This document shows, piece by piece, positions 7,164 through 15,517 of a DNA stretch of 64,000 nt. The position numbers were made by a program, and so were the translations under genes. This stretch comes from an uncultured Eubacteriales bacterium (GTDB taxonomy: Bacteria; Bacillota; Clostridia; Christensenellales; Aristaeellaceae): contig CADANQ010000004.1 in the NCBI GenBank assembly GCA_902789365.1, positions 1 through 64,000 on the forward strand. The letters are read 5' to 3'. How positions within the stretch are numbered: the first letter of the stretch is position 1; every line of letters starts with the position of its first letter. The notes under the pieces are model-generated. The model was not told the DNA's origin. It searched no databases and saw only the letters and a list, made by a program, of their open reading frames with translations.

Positions 7164-7973
7164 TCAAGTCCTGTCAATACAGATCCGCACGGCTGTCGCT
7201 TCTTTTCCCAGCGCCCACCTGTAGGAATCCGTGCTGCGGACATACTCTGCAAAGTTCACATCCGGGCTGTCGATCCATTCGCATTCACGGATCACACGGT
7301 TGTCTGCATCGGCTGGATAGGTCAACTCCACGTGCAGCTGGTAATATTCGTCGCTTGCTTCGTCAGCCTCCTGCCATGTCCATGACAGGGTGAAGGTTCC
7401 CTGACCGAGGGACCATACCCCGGCCTCAATCAAATCCATATTGCCTTCGCGCCCATCCACCTGGAAATCCCACAAGGGAGCGATTGCCGTCAACACCTCG
7501 CTGACTTCTTTGCGGTCTCCAACGGCATTCCACAATTCATTCCGTTTTTGCTGAAGCCGGCCGGGCTGGCCCTCCAGCACGGGAAAGTCTGCAGGCGGGC
7601 AGCCCTTCGACTCGAGAGTTTGTGCCATCAGCATCCGGAACTCTTCGAAATAGCTGCGCTCTCCGGAATGGCTCGCCCAGGCATGATTCAGGATCTGAAA
7701 ACTCTCCCTGTCTCCATCAGAATCGTACAGGAGGACAGATTCGCCGCCATCGCTGATCCCCCAAACAGTATGATGATAAAACAGTCCCAGATGAACCTCC
7801 AAACGAACAACCCCGGGGGTTTCACTGCAAACCGCCTGTACCTTCTCCGCAATGTATTCCGCAGCCTGAACCAAATCATTGTTCATGGGCATATCCTCCA
7901 TTTTGCCAACGCTGAAGACCAGCACAAGGGAGATCAAGAGAAGCAGAATGATACATTTGCTTTTCACTGTCAT
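7164..7973 (-). CDS. Secreted or membrane-anchored protein of unknown function
   Basis: A ~269-residue protein with an N-terminal hydrophobic segment (KCIILLLLISLVLVFSVG) acting as signal peptide or anchor; no lipobox cysteine follows. The rest is acidic and contains SYRWALGKEATAVRI near the end. No family recognised. The start overlaps the stop of the WG-repeat gene by ATGA (7970-7973), and its ribosome binding site GGGAGGAG is supplied by the WG gene's last codons (VVWEEK-stop). A GTG six bases downstream is an alternative start with better RBS spacing. Translational coupling to the upstream gene is likely. Confidence 0.65.
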   Translation of the reverse strand: MTVKSKCIILLLLISLVLVFSVGKMEDMPMNNDLVQAAEYIAEKVQAVCSETPGVVRLEVHLGLFYHHTVWGISDGGESVLLYDSDGDRESFQILNHAWASHSGERSYFEEFRMLMAQTLESKGCPPADFPVLEGQPGRLQQKRNELWNAVGDRKEVSEVLTAIAPLWDFQVDGREGNMDLIEAGVWSLGQGTFTLSWTWQEADEASDEYYQLHVELTYPADADNRVIRECEWIDSPDVNFAEYVRSTDSYRWALGKEATAVRICIDRT

Positions 7974-9577
7974 TTCTCCTCCCATACCACAGCCCCGCTG
8001 TGGTCAATGTACATAAGCTTTCCGTCCTTCTCCACAAGGGCCAGGCCGTCCCGATAATTGTCGGCGCTGTCGTACTGCGGAGGGATGACCCACTGTGCCA
8101 GCTCGTCGATATAGCCCCACAGGCCGTTCTGCTTGACGGGGTGGAGACCTTCGGAGAACCCGATCCCCTCGCCAAACTCATAATGGCCGCAACCGAGCGA
8201 TGCCTCAAAAACAGTATCGGAAACGCTTTCTGCGCCGTGATTGATCAGCCGCATCAGACGATATCCGTTTGCCTCCTCGCACCAGAAAAGCCCGTTTTCC
8301 AATACGACATCCCCGCACACCCGGAAACCTGACCCGTCCCCGACTTCTGCGTGCTGTGTGAATACCTCGTTCCCGGCGGTATCCAGGATCACCCAACGCT
8401 CCGTGTTCGGCCAGTCATCACCGAGATCGTCGATGACCGCATATCCATTCCGAAAAGAATAGTACGTTGGCGCACCGCCCCAATCCATCTCATATCTGGG
8501 TTCGACAATCACATTCCCGCTCAGGTCCATGTGGCCAAGATGGCTTTCGTCATCGTTTGATGCGATGCACAGCATCCCGGCTGCATCAGGCTCATAGATC
8601 TTCCAAAGATTCGGATCCGGGCCATAGAGAACCGTTCCGTCCAGCTTGACCAGCGCATGTCCGTAATAGACTCCTTCCTCGCCCCAAAGCCAGTGCCAAT
8701 CAAACTCCGTTTTTTCGCCTGTGATGGGATCAACACGATACAGGGGTAGTGCGATGTCGTCATCGTCCTCCGGAGACCATTCTCCTTCATCAGCCTCCAT
8801 GTCGTCTTCTGCGTCCGCATCCGGCGTTGCCGCCCCGTCCGGGACTCGCATACTCACGATCAGACAGCCGTCAAAAACATAGGAGACAGCACTCATGCCA
8901 TCTGGAAGCTCAACCTCTTTTCCACTGGTACCGATCAGGTGCGTCTCCATTCCCATCGCTACGCCATGCCCGTTTGCATCCTCGATGGTGAGCGCATCCG
9001 CAGGCATCGCGTAGCCGTTCCGGAAGCATACCTCATCGCTGTCGCCTGTGTAGATGAACGGGATTGCAGTTTCCCCGTTGGCGCGATCTACATAGCCGGT
9101 CAGGCCGTCAGCGTTCTCAATGGCGATGGGCCCGCTGCCGTCATCGCCCCAGAGCATGACCATCTCATACTCCGGAGTCGGAGGCTGATAGAAGCCACTG
9201 TCCTTGTCGAAGAAACCTTCGTATGACGCACTGGTTCCCTGACTGCTGTCATAGAAACAGATACGATAGGCGTGTGGATAATCCTCGATGGTCACATGGT
9301 CCTGCGGGGCAATCAGATATTGGCCGCTTCGGTCGATGACCCCGTTTCCATTAGAATCTCTGCTGACAGGGAGCGTGCTGACCAGCGCCGTTTCCCCGTC
9401 GAAAGGCCAGACCGTAGCCCACTGCGGCTCAATCACCACTTCTCCCGCCCGGTTCATATAGCCCCAGAGGCCGTTTTCGCGAATGGGGTAGAGGGCGGTG
9501 GCGGTCTCTTCCTCCGCCCACGCGCCCATCGGCACCAGGCACAGGATCATCAGGCAAACCAGTATCAGGCGTTTCAT
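7970..9577 (-). CDS. Secreted WG-repeat protein (535 residues)
   Basis: The signal peptide MKRLILVCLMILCLVPMGAW and its cleavage site (AWA-EEE) direct export. The mature protein consists of WG-type beta repeats: NGLWGYMNRAGEVVIEPQW near the N-terminus, then less regular ones (GVIDRSGQYLIAPQ, GYVDRANGETAIPF, GHMDLSGNVIVEPRY), and a final NGLWGYIDELAQWVIPPQYD. An acidic insert (DADAEDDMEADEGEW) lies in the middle. WG repeats are thought to form a beta-propeller or solenoid for binding; the ligand is unknown. The frame is open to 9637, but the shared leader starts at 9583/9577, with GGGAGGAG 10 bases before ATG 9577. It is a paralogue of 13380-14876. Confidence 0.85.
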   Translation of the reverse strand: MKRLILVCLMILCLVPMGAWAEEETATALYPIRENGLWGYMNRAGEVVIEPQWATVWPFDGETALVSTLPVSRDSNGNGVIDRSGQYLIAPQDHVTIEDYPHAYRICFYDSSQGTSASYEGFFDKDSGFYQPPTPEYEMVMLWGDDGSGPIAIENADGLTGYVDRANGETAIPFIYTGDSDEVCFRNGYAMPADALTIEDANGHGVAMGMETHLIGTSGKEVELPDGMSAVSYVFDGCLIVSMRVPDGAATPDADAEDDMEADEGEWSPEDDDDIALPLYRVDPITGEKTEFDWHWLWGEEGVYYGHALVKLDGTVLYGPDPNLWKIYEPDAAGMLCIASNDDESHLGHMDLSGNVIVEPRYEMDWGGAPTYYSFRNGYAVIDDLGDDWPNTERWVILDTAGNEVFTQHAEVGDGSGFRVCGDVVLENGLFWCEEANGYRLMRLINHGAESVSDTVFEASLGCGHYEFGEGIGFSEGLHPVKQNGLWGYIDELAQWVIPPQYDSADNYRDGLALVEKDGKLMYIDHSGAVVWEEK

Positions 9578-9579
9578 GT

Positions 9580-9630
9580 TCATCGCTCCTCCCACACCAC
9601 AGCCCCGCTGTGGTCGATGTACACCCATGA
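9580..9630 (-). pseudogene. 3' tail remnant of a WG-repeat gene
   Basis: In another frame the minus strand reads WVYIDHSGAVVWEER-stop, ending at TGA 9580-9582. This nearly equals the true end of the neighbouring WG protein (LMYIDHSGAVVWEEK-stop). It is only ~16 codons long and abuts the end of the DUF4153 remnant, so it is a detached gene tail. Its TGGGAGGAG codons form the ribosome binding site of the 7970-9577 gene. Confidence 0.7.
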
Positions 9631-9633
9631 TCC

Positions 9634-11311
9634 TCACGGCGTCAACAGCCAGGCGGATAAAGTGTAGCGGATGTAGTCTTCGCCTTCTGCCGGGTTTCCT
9701 TCAGTACGGTCGAGATAGTTGATTCGCAAGGTTCGTCCACTGGGCAGCAGGAGGTCAGAATCCGACAGGGTCCCCGACTCGAAGTCCGCCAGCATGAGCA
9801 GGGTGTCAATCTGTATCGTATCCCCGTCCGCATCCGCGCACCATTCGCTATCTTCATCGATCCGCAGGTAGAGCAGCTTGGCGTGCCGGAATCCCTCCAC
9901 TGGAGCTACCTTTTGCACTTTGGGTCAGTGAAAACCATCTCCGGTTCGGATCGTCGAAGCCAAACAAAGCCTCAGCCCTGTAGGCAAAATATTTGTTCCG
10001 GCCATCCTCGTGCGCTGCGTCCAGCTACCGGATGAAATCCGCCGAGCGGCTGTCCTCCGGAAGATCCGTTCTGTCTCCGTCAAGATACTGCGCCGCCGAC
10101 CAGATAATTACCCGGTCTCTCTGGGCGGCGTTCTCATTGGGCAGGATCCTGCCGGTTCCATCCAGCATGTCCGCATGCGCAAGCGCGCTGAACAGGCGGC
10201 TTTCCTGGTTCCAGCGGGCCATTGTCCGGGCGTTGAGCGGCGTTGCCACCAGCACGAACAGCAGCACAGCGCTGACAATGAAGAAGATGCGCCCATACCT
10301 GCGCAGAAATGCCGACAGGACCGGAATCAGGCAGACAGCCGTGAAAGCCAGTCCGAGGATGCGCGCCATGGTCAACCCGTAGGCATCGATCCTGATGTAC
10401 ACTGCAATGGCCTGAACGACGATCACAGGCAGCAGCGCCCAGACGCCAAAGCGGACAAAGAATCGCGACAGCTTGTTCTCCTCACCGGTCAGAAGCAGAT
10501 GCAGCCCCGCAAACGTGCCGAGAGCCAGCATGGCATACGGGTTCGTCCACCCCACCGGAAGCTCCCACTTCACCACGATCGTGACGATATAGCCCAGGAG
10601 CACGGCAAGGAGCAGCAGATAGGCCGGCAGAATCACGTAAGCCAGTACCTTCCGGAGACCGGCATATCGCTCCTTCGGCGTACACTCATCCGGGAGAAAC
10701 GAGAACAGCAGGAAGGGTGCGATCAGGAGAGCGGTTATGGCAAACGCCGTACTGTTCAGCTGATTGGTGACTTCCCAGCGGATTCCGGCAGCAAACAGGG
10801 CCGTCACGGCACTGATCAGCAGGTACAGGATCAGCATGATAAGCGCGGAAACCGAGGCACAGATAAAAACACAGCCAAACGCCTGACCCAATGATTCTCT
10901 CGGCCTTTCGCCTCTCGCAATCATCGCACAGCATAGGAGAACTGCGGAAGCAGCCAAGCAGGTGCAGATGCCCAGATTTGGCGAAAAGCCGCTGCAGAGG
11001 CAGTACAGCCCGGCGCCAACGACAAACCCGGTGGCAGACAGACCGGAACGCAGCCGGTCCCGATGCAGCGCTTCTGCCAGCAGCGTACCAGCGACAGAAA
11101 AGCACAGCCCCGAAAGTGCGGCCTCAAAGATCGCCATAGCAATCGGATCGCTCTCGCGGCGGGGAAAGCTGCTCCAATCAACCGGCTGTTCATGGACAAT
11201 CCATATGGCCGCAAGTGCTGCCGCGAAGGTCAGAAAGCAGAAAAGCATGGAGGTCGGGAAACGGCTTTTTGTTTTGGCGGTCATCGCCTTGAATGAGATG
11301 TTGACAGCCAT
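9634..11311 (-). pseudogene. DUF4153-like polytopic membrane protein, broken
   Basis: From ATG 11311 (AAGGAG leader) a 428-residue frame encodes about ten membrane helices. It ends with YGRIFFIVSAVLLFVLVATP and a soluble tail ARWNQESRLFSALAHADMLD, a layout and tail I associate with DUF4153. It stops at TAG 10025-10027 directly after DFIR, yet the same frame continues with LDAAHEDGRNKYFAYRAEAL and FGFDDPNRRWFSL. A second lesion near 9915 then shifts into the frame reading EGFRHAKLLYLRIDEDSEW, ending at 9634. One nonsense codon plus one frameshift make this a pseudogene. The N-terminal membrane part may still be translated. Confidence 0.7.
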
Positions 11312-11462
11312 GCGGGTTGCTCCTTTCGGAATTATTACGTCCTATAAAGCCTCATTCGGCATCATCCGGCCAGCTGCTGCGAATTTCGTACTCCTCTTCT
11401 GTCTCAATCTGGCAGGTCAAGCCAAGATCCTGATCCTCCACGTCTGTCAGGAAAAACGCGCA

Positions 11463-12235
11463 TCAGCCAATCCATTCGACTGTTGAGGGAATGCTGATGG
11501 AAGAAATCTCCGTTTGCTCAAATGCAAACGCGCCAATCCTGCGAAGCCCTTCGTTCAGGATGATCTCCGTTGCGGTATTGATACCCAGCGCGCCGTCTGC
11601 CAGTTCTACCACGCTGCCGGGAACAATGATTGTCTCTAAGCCCACACAGTCGTATGCGTTACTTGCTCCGATATACGTTACGCTGTCTGGAAACTCCAGC
11701 GTGATCTGGTATGGGCTGTAGTTTTCCAGTGCCCAATCTTCGACCCGGCTCACCCTTGGCAGTGGCAGCGAGGCTGACGAAGAGTTGCAATAGATCAGTG
11801 CATCGGTCCGGGTGTCCATGAGGAATCCGTCATCCACTTGATAGATCGGATTACCATCTGGAAAGCTGATGTCTGCGTGAACATGGTGGAATGGGTATTC
11901 AATTCCACGACGCCCTCCGGAATGACGATGCATTCAACCTTTGTGCCGTCATAGGAACCGCCGTCGTTGTTGAACGCATTGGAGCCGATGACAGTCAACT
12001 GGACACCGTCAAAAGTATCAGGCACATGCACGATCGCGGGCTGGTCCGCATCAGAATCCACACGATAGTCTGTCAAAACGGCATGGTCATCCTCAACCAC
12101 GAAACAATAGTGTTCTCCCAGTGAATTGTATACCTCACCGGATCCTGCGAACCATTCGACCGGCTCAACTTCCGCCCATCCGCCCAGCGGCACCAGACAC
12201 AGGATCATCACCCAAACCAGCATCAGGCGTTTCAT
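11463..12235 (-). pseudogene. BspA-like leucine-rich-repeat protein, broken
   Basis: The gene starts with the shared leader (MKRLMLVWVMILCLVPLGGW at ATG 12235) and continues with LTVIGSNAFNND and VECIVIPEGVVELN, typical LRR_5/BspA repeats. Near 11885 the frame breaks. The neighbouring frame carries on with ISFPDGNPIYQVDDGFLMD, DSVTYIGASNAYDC, GLETIIVPGSVVELADGALG and ISSISIPSTVEWIG, and stops at 11463. Beyond that stop the frame stays open and protein-like to about 11352 (IETEEEYEIRSSWPDDAE), so even the end may be a nonsense lesion. In intact form it would be a ~260-300 residue secreted LRR protein. A WG-type tail (YSETLVWEER-stop, 12238-12276) overlaps its leader. Confidence 0.65.
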
Positions 12236-12274
12236 GGTCATCGCTCCTCCCACACCAGAGTTTCACTGTAGTCA

Positions 12275-13363
12275 TCAGTGCTTCAGTATCACCCATCCGG
12301 AGCTACTGCAAGGGATCAGTTCTCCATATGCTTCTTGCAGTTGTGAGACTGTTTGTGCGAACGCCGCGCTATCAGGAGTATCGGACAGACGAAAAAGTGT
12401 CCATTCCTCCTGGCAGTTTGTCTCCTGATTGAAAACGGCAAAGCGGAAGATCAACACTGTGCAATTTTGAGATGTGCCGGGGATTTGCTCGATCTCGTAA
12501 GGCGGACACATATTGAGCAGAGATTGAACGACTGCCTTCTCATCGTCATTCAGATACGTTACTGATTCACCGTAGCCGTAAGACACCCCGTGCAACAAGA
12601 AGCTAAATGGGAATCCTGAAAAAGAATCCACAGCGAGCTTCCGGTTGTGATTGTGGTTTCGGACAACTGCCTCATCAAAGAGGTCGCTTCGACGCAGAAG
12701 CAACTGTGCCGCGTTCTCGAGCACTTCTGAGTGTTCGTCCATCAATTGGTCTGGCGTGAAGGAATCATACCATCCGCCGATGCTGTGTTGGTCCAGCGCG
12801 TGCAGCTTTTCGGCGGACAGAATCCGAACAGCAGTGACATCCCGGCCATTGAATTCATACAGCAGCATCAACTTGCCGGATTCCTGATTGAAATAGTAGA
12901 ACTGATAGGGTGTCCACAGGTTGACATTCAGCATGGCAGAAACAAACCATTCGTCTCCAACCCGCAAGATTCTGCATTCCAGCACATGATGACCGACATC
13001 TCGCATAGCGTGGCAGATGGTATCGATCTCCCGCGTGACCGGAACCTCTCGCTTTGCATCGTCATACACTCTGAGCGGACCCTGCAGCATATTGTCCAGC
13101 CCGGTTGAGAAAGAACTCATCGTATATACCTGCATATCGTCCGGGACAAATGTATCAGTATCCATGATCCTGCTCCCGGATGCCAGAGCATAGTATTTCA
13201 CTGTTTTATCGCTCTCATGGACAGTTTGCACTTGTACAAGACCATCTGTTTTCATATCGAATGAAGCAGAGGTTGGCCTAATGACATCTTGGCTGATTGC
13301 GGCGCAGGCGGTCATCAAAAACACACATAGGATCATCACCCAAACCAGCAGCAGACGTTTCAT
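12275..13363 (-). CDS. Two-part lipoprotein sharing the island leader
   Basis: A 362-residue lipoprotein. The first residues MKRLLLVWVMILC are those of the WG and LRR proteins nearby, but here the signal ends in a lipobox (FLMTAC) instead of a signal-peptidase-I site. Residues ~35-190 are homologous to the lipoprotein at 4396-5004 (YYALASGSRI, LNVNLWTPYQFYYF, YEFNGRDVTAVRI). The remaining ~170 residues have no counterpart that I can see. ATG 13363 has GGAGG ten bases upstream; a TTG two codons earlier is possible. It follows the WG gene 13380-14876 by 16 bp and is probably in one operon with it. Confidence 0.7.
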   Translation of the reverse strand: MKRLLLVWVMILCVFLMTACAAISQDVIRPTSASFDMKTDGLVQVQTVHESDKTVKYYALASGSRIMDTDTFVPDDMQVYTMSSFSTGLDNMLQGPLRVYDDAKREVPVTREIDTICHAMRDVGHHVLECRILRVGDEWFVSAMLNVNLWTPYQFYYFNQESGKLMLLYEFNGRDVTAVRILSAEKLHALDQHSIGGWYDSFTPDQLMDEHSEVLENAAQLLLRRSDLFDEAVVRNHNHNRKLAVDSFSGFPFSFLLHGVSYGYGESVTYLNDDEKAVVQSLLNMCPPYEIEQIPGTSQNCTVLIFRFAVFNQETNCQEEWTLFRLSDTPDSAAFAQTVSQLQEAYGELIPCSSSGWVILKH

Positions 13364-13379
13364 GGTCAATCAACCTCCG

Positions 13380-14876
13380 TTATTCTTCCTCGTCAGACTC
13401 ATTGAAGTCAGGCTCTTCTTCGGATTCCCAGAAGTAAACCTCCTGGCCGTCCTTGTCAATATACCCGCACCGGCTGCCGATCCGGACAAAAGCCAAGCCG
13501 TTTTCGAAATCGCTGGCGTCGTCGAAAATGCAATGGATTGCAAGCATACCACTGTCGTCAAGGTAACCAAGCTTGCGCTCTCCGTCAATCATTTGAACAA
13601 CGATGTGATAGCCTTCCGAATAGCTGCTGAAATCCGGTATGATCCAGACTGCGTCTGTGATGATTTCACCTTGCATGTTCACAAGACCAAAGCGCCGTTT
13701 TTTCCAGTGAGTTTCATCGCCTTCTTCATCCACCGCAAACCAACACAGGCCGTTCTCCATGGGAGTGCCCAGACTGACGATGTGATCGATTGTCAGAGAG
13801 AAAACCGTTTCACCCTGCATATCCAATAACGAATAGGTGTTTGTCCCCGTTTTCTCTGTCCGATAGCCATTGTAGAAGTGGGGCCCAGACCAGTGCTGCA
13901 CGATGATTCCGCGCGTGAAAATTTCCCCTTCCGTGTCAATGATACCCCAGTCCTGTTCCGGGAACTGTACCACAGCCGTCACGCCCAGCGGTGTTTCTTC
14001 GAAGGAATTGGCCCGGATAAACTGCGGCGCGATGACAGGATGTCCCGCGGCATCAGCATAGCCATAACGTCCGGAATCGTCCTGTACCATGACGCGATTG
14101 AAAAACGCACCTCCTCCAGAGACAGCGTGGGTGCCCTCCGGCAGCGGAATGGCCGACCCGGTTTCGTCGATCAGATGACAGGCGGAACGGCTGCGATTCC
14201 CTGTTTCAACATACGCCTCATCCTCCACAGACACAGAAGCAACACCGCCATGGAAGCAGCACGGATCGGCCGCATACTGACATGGGATCACCAGCTCGCC
14301 TGTGGTGCGGTCCGCATATCCGAAGCGATGTGTATTGTCTTCAACGGGTATCAGCCTGCTGTCAGAGACCCATGGCCAGATGTCCTCCCACTTCAGACCG
14401 GAAAAGCAGCCTGACGGAATGTCGAAAAAACCAACGCGGTTGCTTTGCAGGATCTCCTCTTCGTTTTCATCCCAGACAAGATCTCTCCAGCGCGTGACAT
14501 ACCATATGCCGGTGTCTTTCCCGCCGTATAACTGTCCGTCATACCCGGAATCAAACGAATAGGTTGGTTCCAGGACGATGCTGCCGTTGCGGTCGATGAT
14601 ACCTTCACAATCCGGGATGTCCGACCAATCCGTTTCTTCCGTGGGCATAAAGCCATCCGGGTAGACCGTAATGACAGCATAATTGCCTCGAAAGTCCGAT
14701 GCTCCGTCAAACTGCGGCTGGATGACGAACTCGCCCCTTTGGTTGATATAGCCCCATTTGCCGTTCTCACCGCATGCCGGAAACAGCGGTTCAGCTTCCG
14801 TAACCGTACTCTCCGCCCACCCGTCCAGCGGCGCCAGGCACAGCATCATCACCCAAACCAGTATCAACCGCTTCAT
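13380..14876 (-). CDS. Secreted WG-repeat protein (498 residues)
   Basis: The signal peptide MKRLILVWVMMLCLAPLDGW is followed by WG repeats: NGKWGYINQRGEFVIQPQFD, GIIDRNGSIVLEPTY, HRFGYADRTTGELVIPCQY, GRYGYADAAGHPVIAPQF, WGIIDTEGEIF, FGLVNMQGEIITDAVW, KLGYLDDSGMLAIHCIFD and CGYIDKDGQEVYFW. It has about eight units, more regular than its paralogue at 7970-9577, and ends in an acidic tail (SEEEPDFNESDEEE). The gene is the first of its strand group. The leader upstream (AGGAG then ATG 14876) lacks the WG-tail junction seen at 9580 and 12238. Probably an exported binding or scaffold protein. Confidence 0.85.
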   Translation of the reverse strand: MKRLILVWVMMLCLAPLDGWAESTVTEAEPLFPACGENGKWGYINQRGEFVIQPQFDGASDFRGNYAVITVYPDGFMPTEETDWSDIPDCEGIIDRNGSIVLEPTYSFDSGYDGQLYGGKDTGIWYVTRWRDLVWDENEEEILQSNRVGFFDIPSGCFSGLKWEDIWPWVSDSRLIPVEDNTHRFGYADRTTGELVIPCQYAADPCCFHGGVASVSVEDEAYVETGNRSRSACHLIDETGSAIPLPEGTHAVSGGGAFFNRVMVQDDSGRYGYADAAGHPVIAPQFIRANSFEETPLGVTAVVQFPEQDWGIIDTEGEIFTRGIIVQHWSGPHFYNGYRTEKTGTNTYSLLDMQGETVFSLTIDHIVSLGTPMENGLCWFAVDEEGDETHWKKRRFGLVNMQGEIITDAVWIIPDFSSYSEGYHIVVQMIDGERKLGYLDDSGMLAIHCIFDDASDFENGLAFVRIGSRCGYIDKDGQEVYFWESEEEPDFNESDEEE

Positions 14877-15091
14877 TCCCGTTCAACTCCTCTCACCCTA
14901 TTATATGTACCCGAAAAGCCAAAAAGAAACTGTCTGCCGGAAGAAATCCTGCACCAAATAAGACGATCCGTCAAAGCCATTCGTTCCCCAAGCCAGTGCA
15001 TAAGCGCAAATAAAGCCTGGCAGAATTTCCGCCTCTGATGTCTGCTTTCGACATGCAAGGCGGAAACCCTGCCAGGCCATATGTGCTCTCC

Positions 15092-15295
15092 TTATGGCAT
15101 GAGCTGCTGCTCGTTGGTCCGCTTCCGTTCGCCCTTCATCACGATCTCCACGCAATGCCTCACACTCAGCAGCCTGCTCATCTCCTCATCCAGGGGCTTG
15201 TACTGTCCGTACAGACTCTCACGTTCTCTCGTGAGCTGAGTCTTCTCCTTCTTCCACTTCTGAATGGCGATCCCCTTCGCGCCGGTGTAAGCCAC
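15092..15295 (-). pseudogene. Relaxase-like C-terminal remnant
   Basis: A 67-residue frame (GTG 15295, no ribosome binding site) reads MAYTGAKGIAIQKWKKEKTQ, then LTRERESLYGQYKPLDEEMS and RHCVEIVMKGERKRTNEQ. The coiled, charged run followed by LYGQYKxLxEE is what I recall from the end of MobA/MobL-type relaxases of Clostridial conjugative elements. Nothing upstream encodes the nuclease domain; a long hairpin interrupts it. It is therefore a 3' remnant of a mobilisation gene, 130 bp from the att-like sequence at the guaA end. The rest of 14877-15505 shows no other gene. Confidence 0.5.
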
Positions 15296-15297
15296 AG

Positions 15298-15347
15298 AAA
15301 AGCCCTCCGTCTGCGGAAGAAGATTTCCTCCACAGCGAAGGGCTTTT
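15298..15347. repeat. 50 bp two-tier hairpin
   Basis: AAAAGCCCT (15298-15306) pairs with AGGGCTTTT (15339-15347). Inside, CTGCGGAAGAA pairs with TTTCCTCCACAG with a few mismatches or G-U pairs. A- and T-runs at both ends make it suitable as a bidirectional terminator. Confidence 0.55.
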
Positions 15348-15428
15348 GAAACAGGTTTTCACAGAGTGCGACAGCACCCGCACCTCGAAGCCACCGGATT
15401 GCTCGCAATGATGGCGGCTCGGGGGAAT

Positions 15429-15517
15429 GTTATCATTTTGTTATCAGAGCCGATTTGGACGGGGCGGGAAGCCTTGCAGTTACAGGGGTTACGGGCTGCA
15501 GGCGGTCATTCCCACTC
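15429..15517. repeat. att-like junction at the guaA 3' end
   Basis: It contains the 19-mer GTTATCATTTTGTTATCAG (15429-15447), identical to the one inside R1 and R2, and the core ATTCCCACTC (15508-15517), which is the last codons and stop of guaA. The order of the two motifs relative to each other is reversed compared with R1/R2. That is expected if this is the opposite-end junction of an inserted element. Confidence 0.55.

Noticed and set aside
10025..10027. TAG as a recoded sense codon
   Set aside because: Recoding would need a special tRNA, and a second lesion (frameshift) follows in the same gene; nonsense mutation is simpler.
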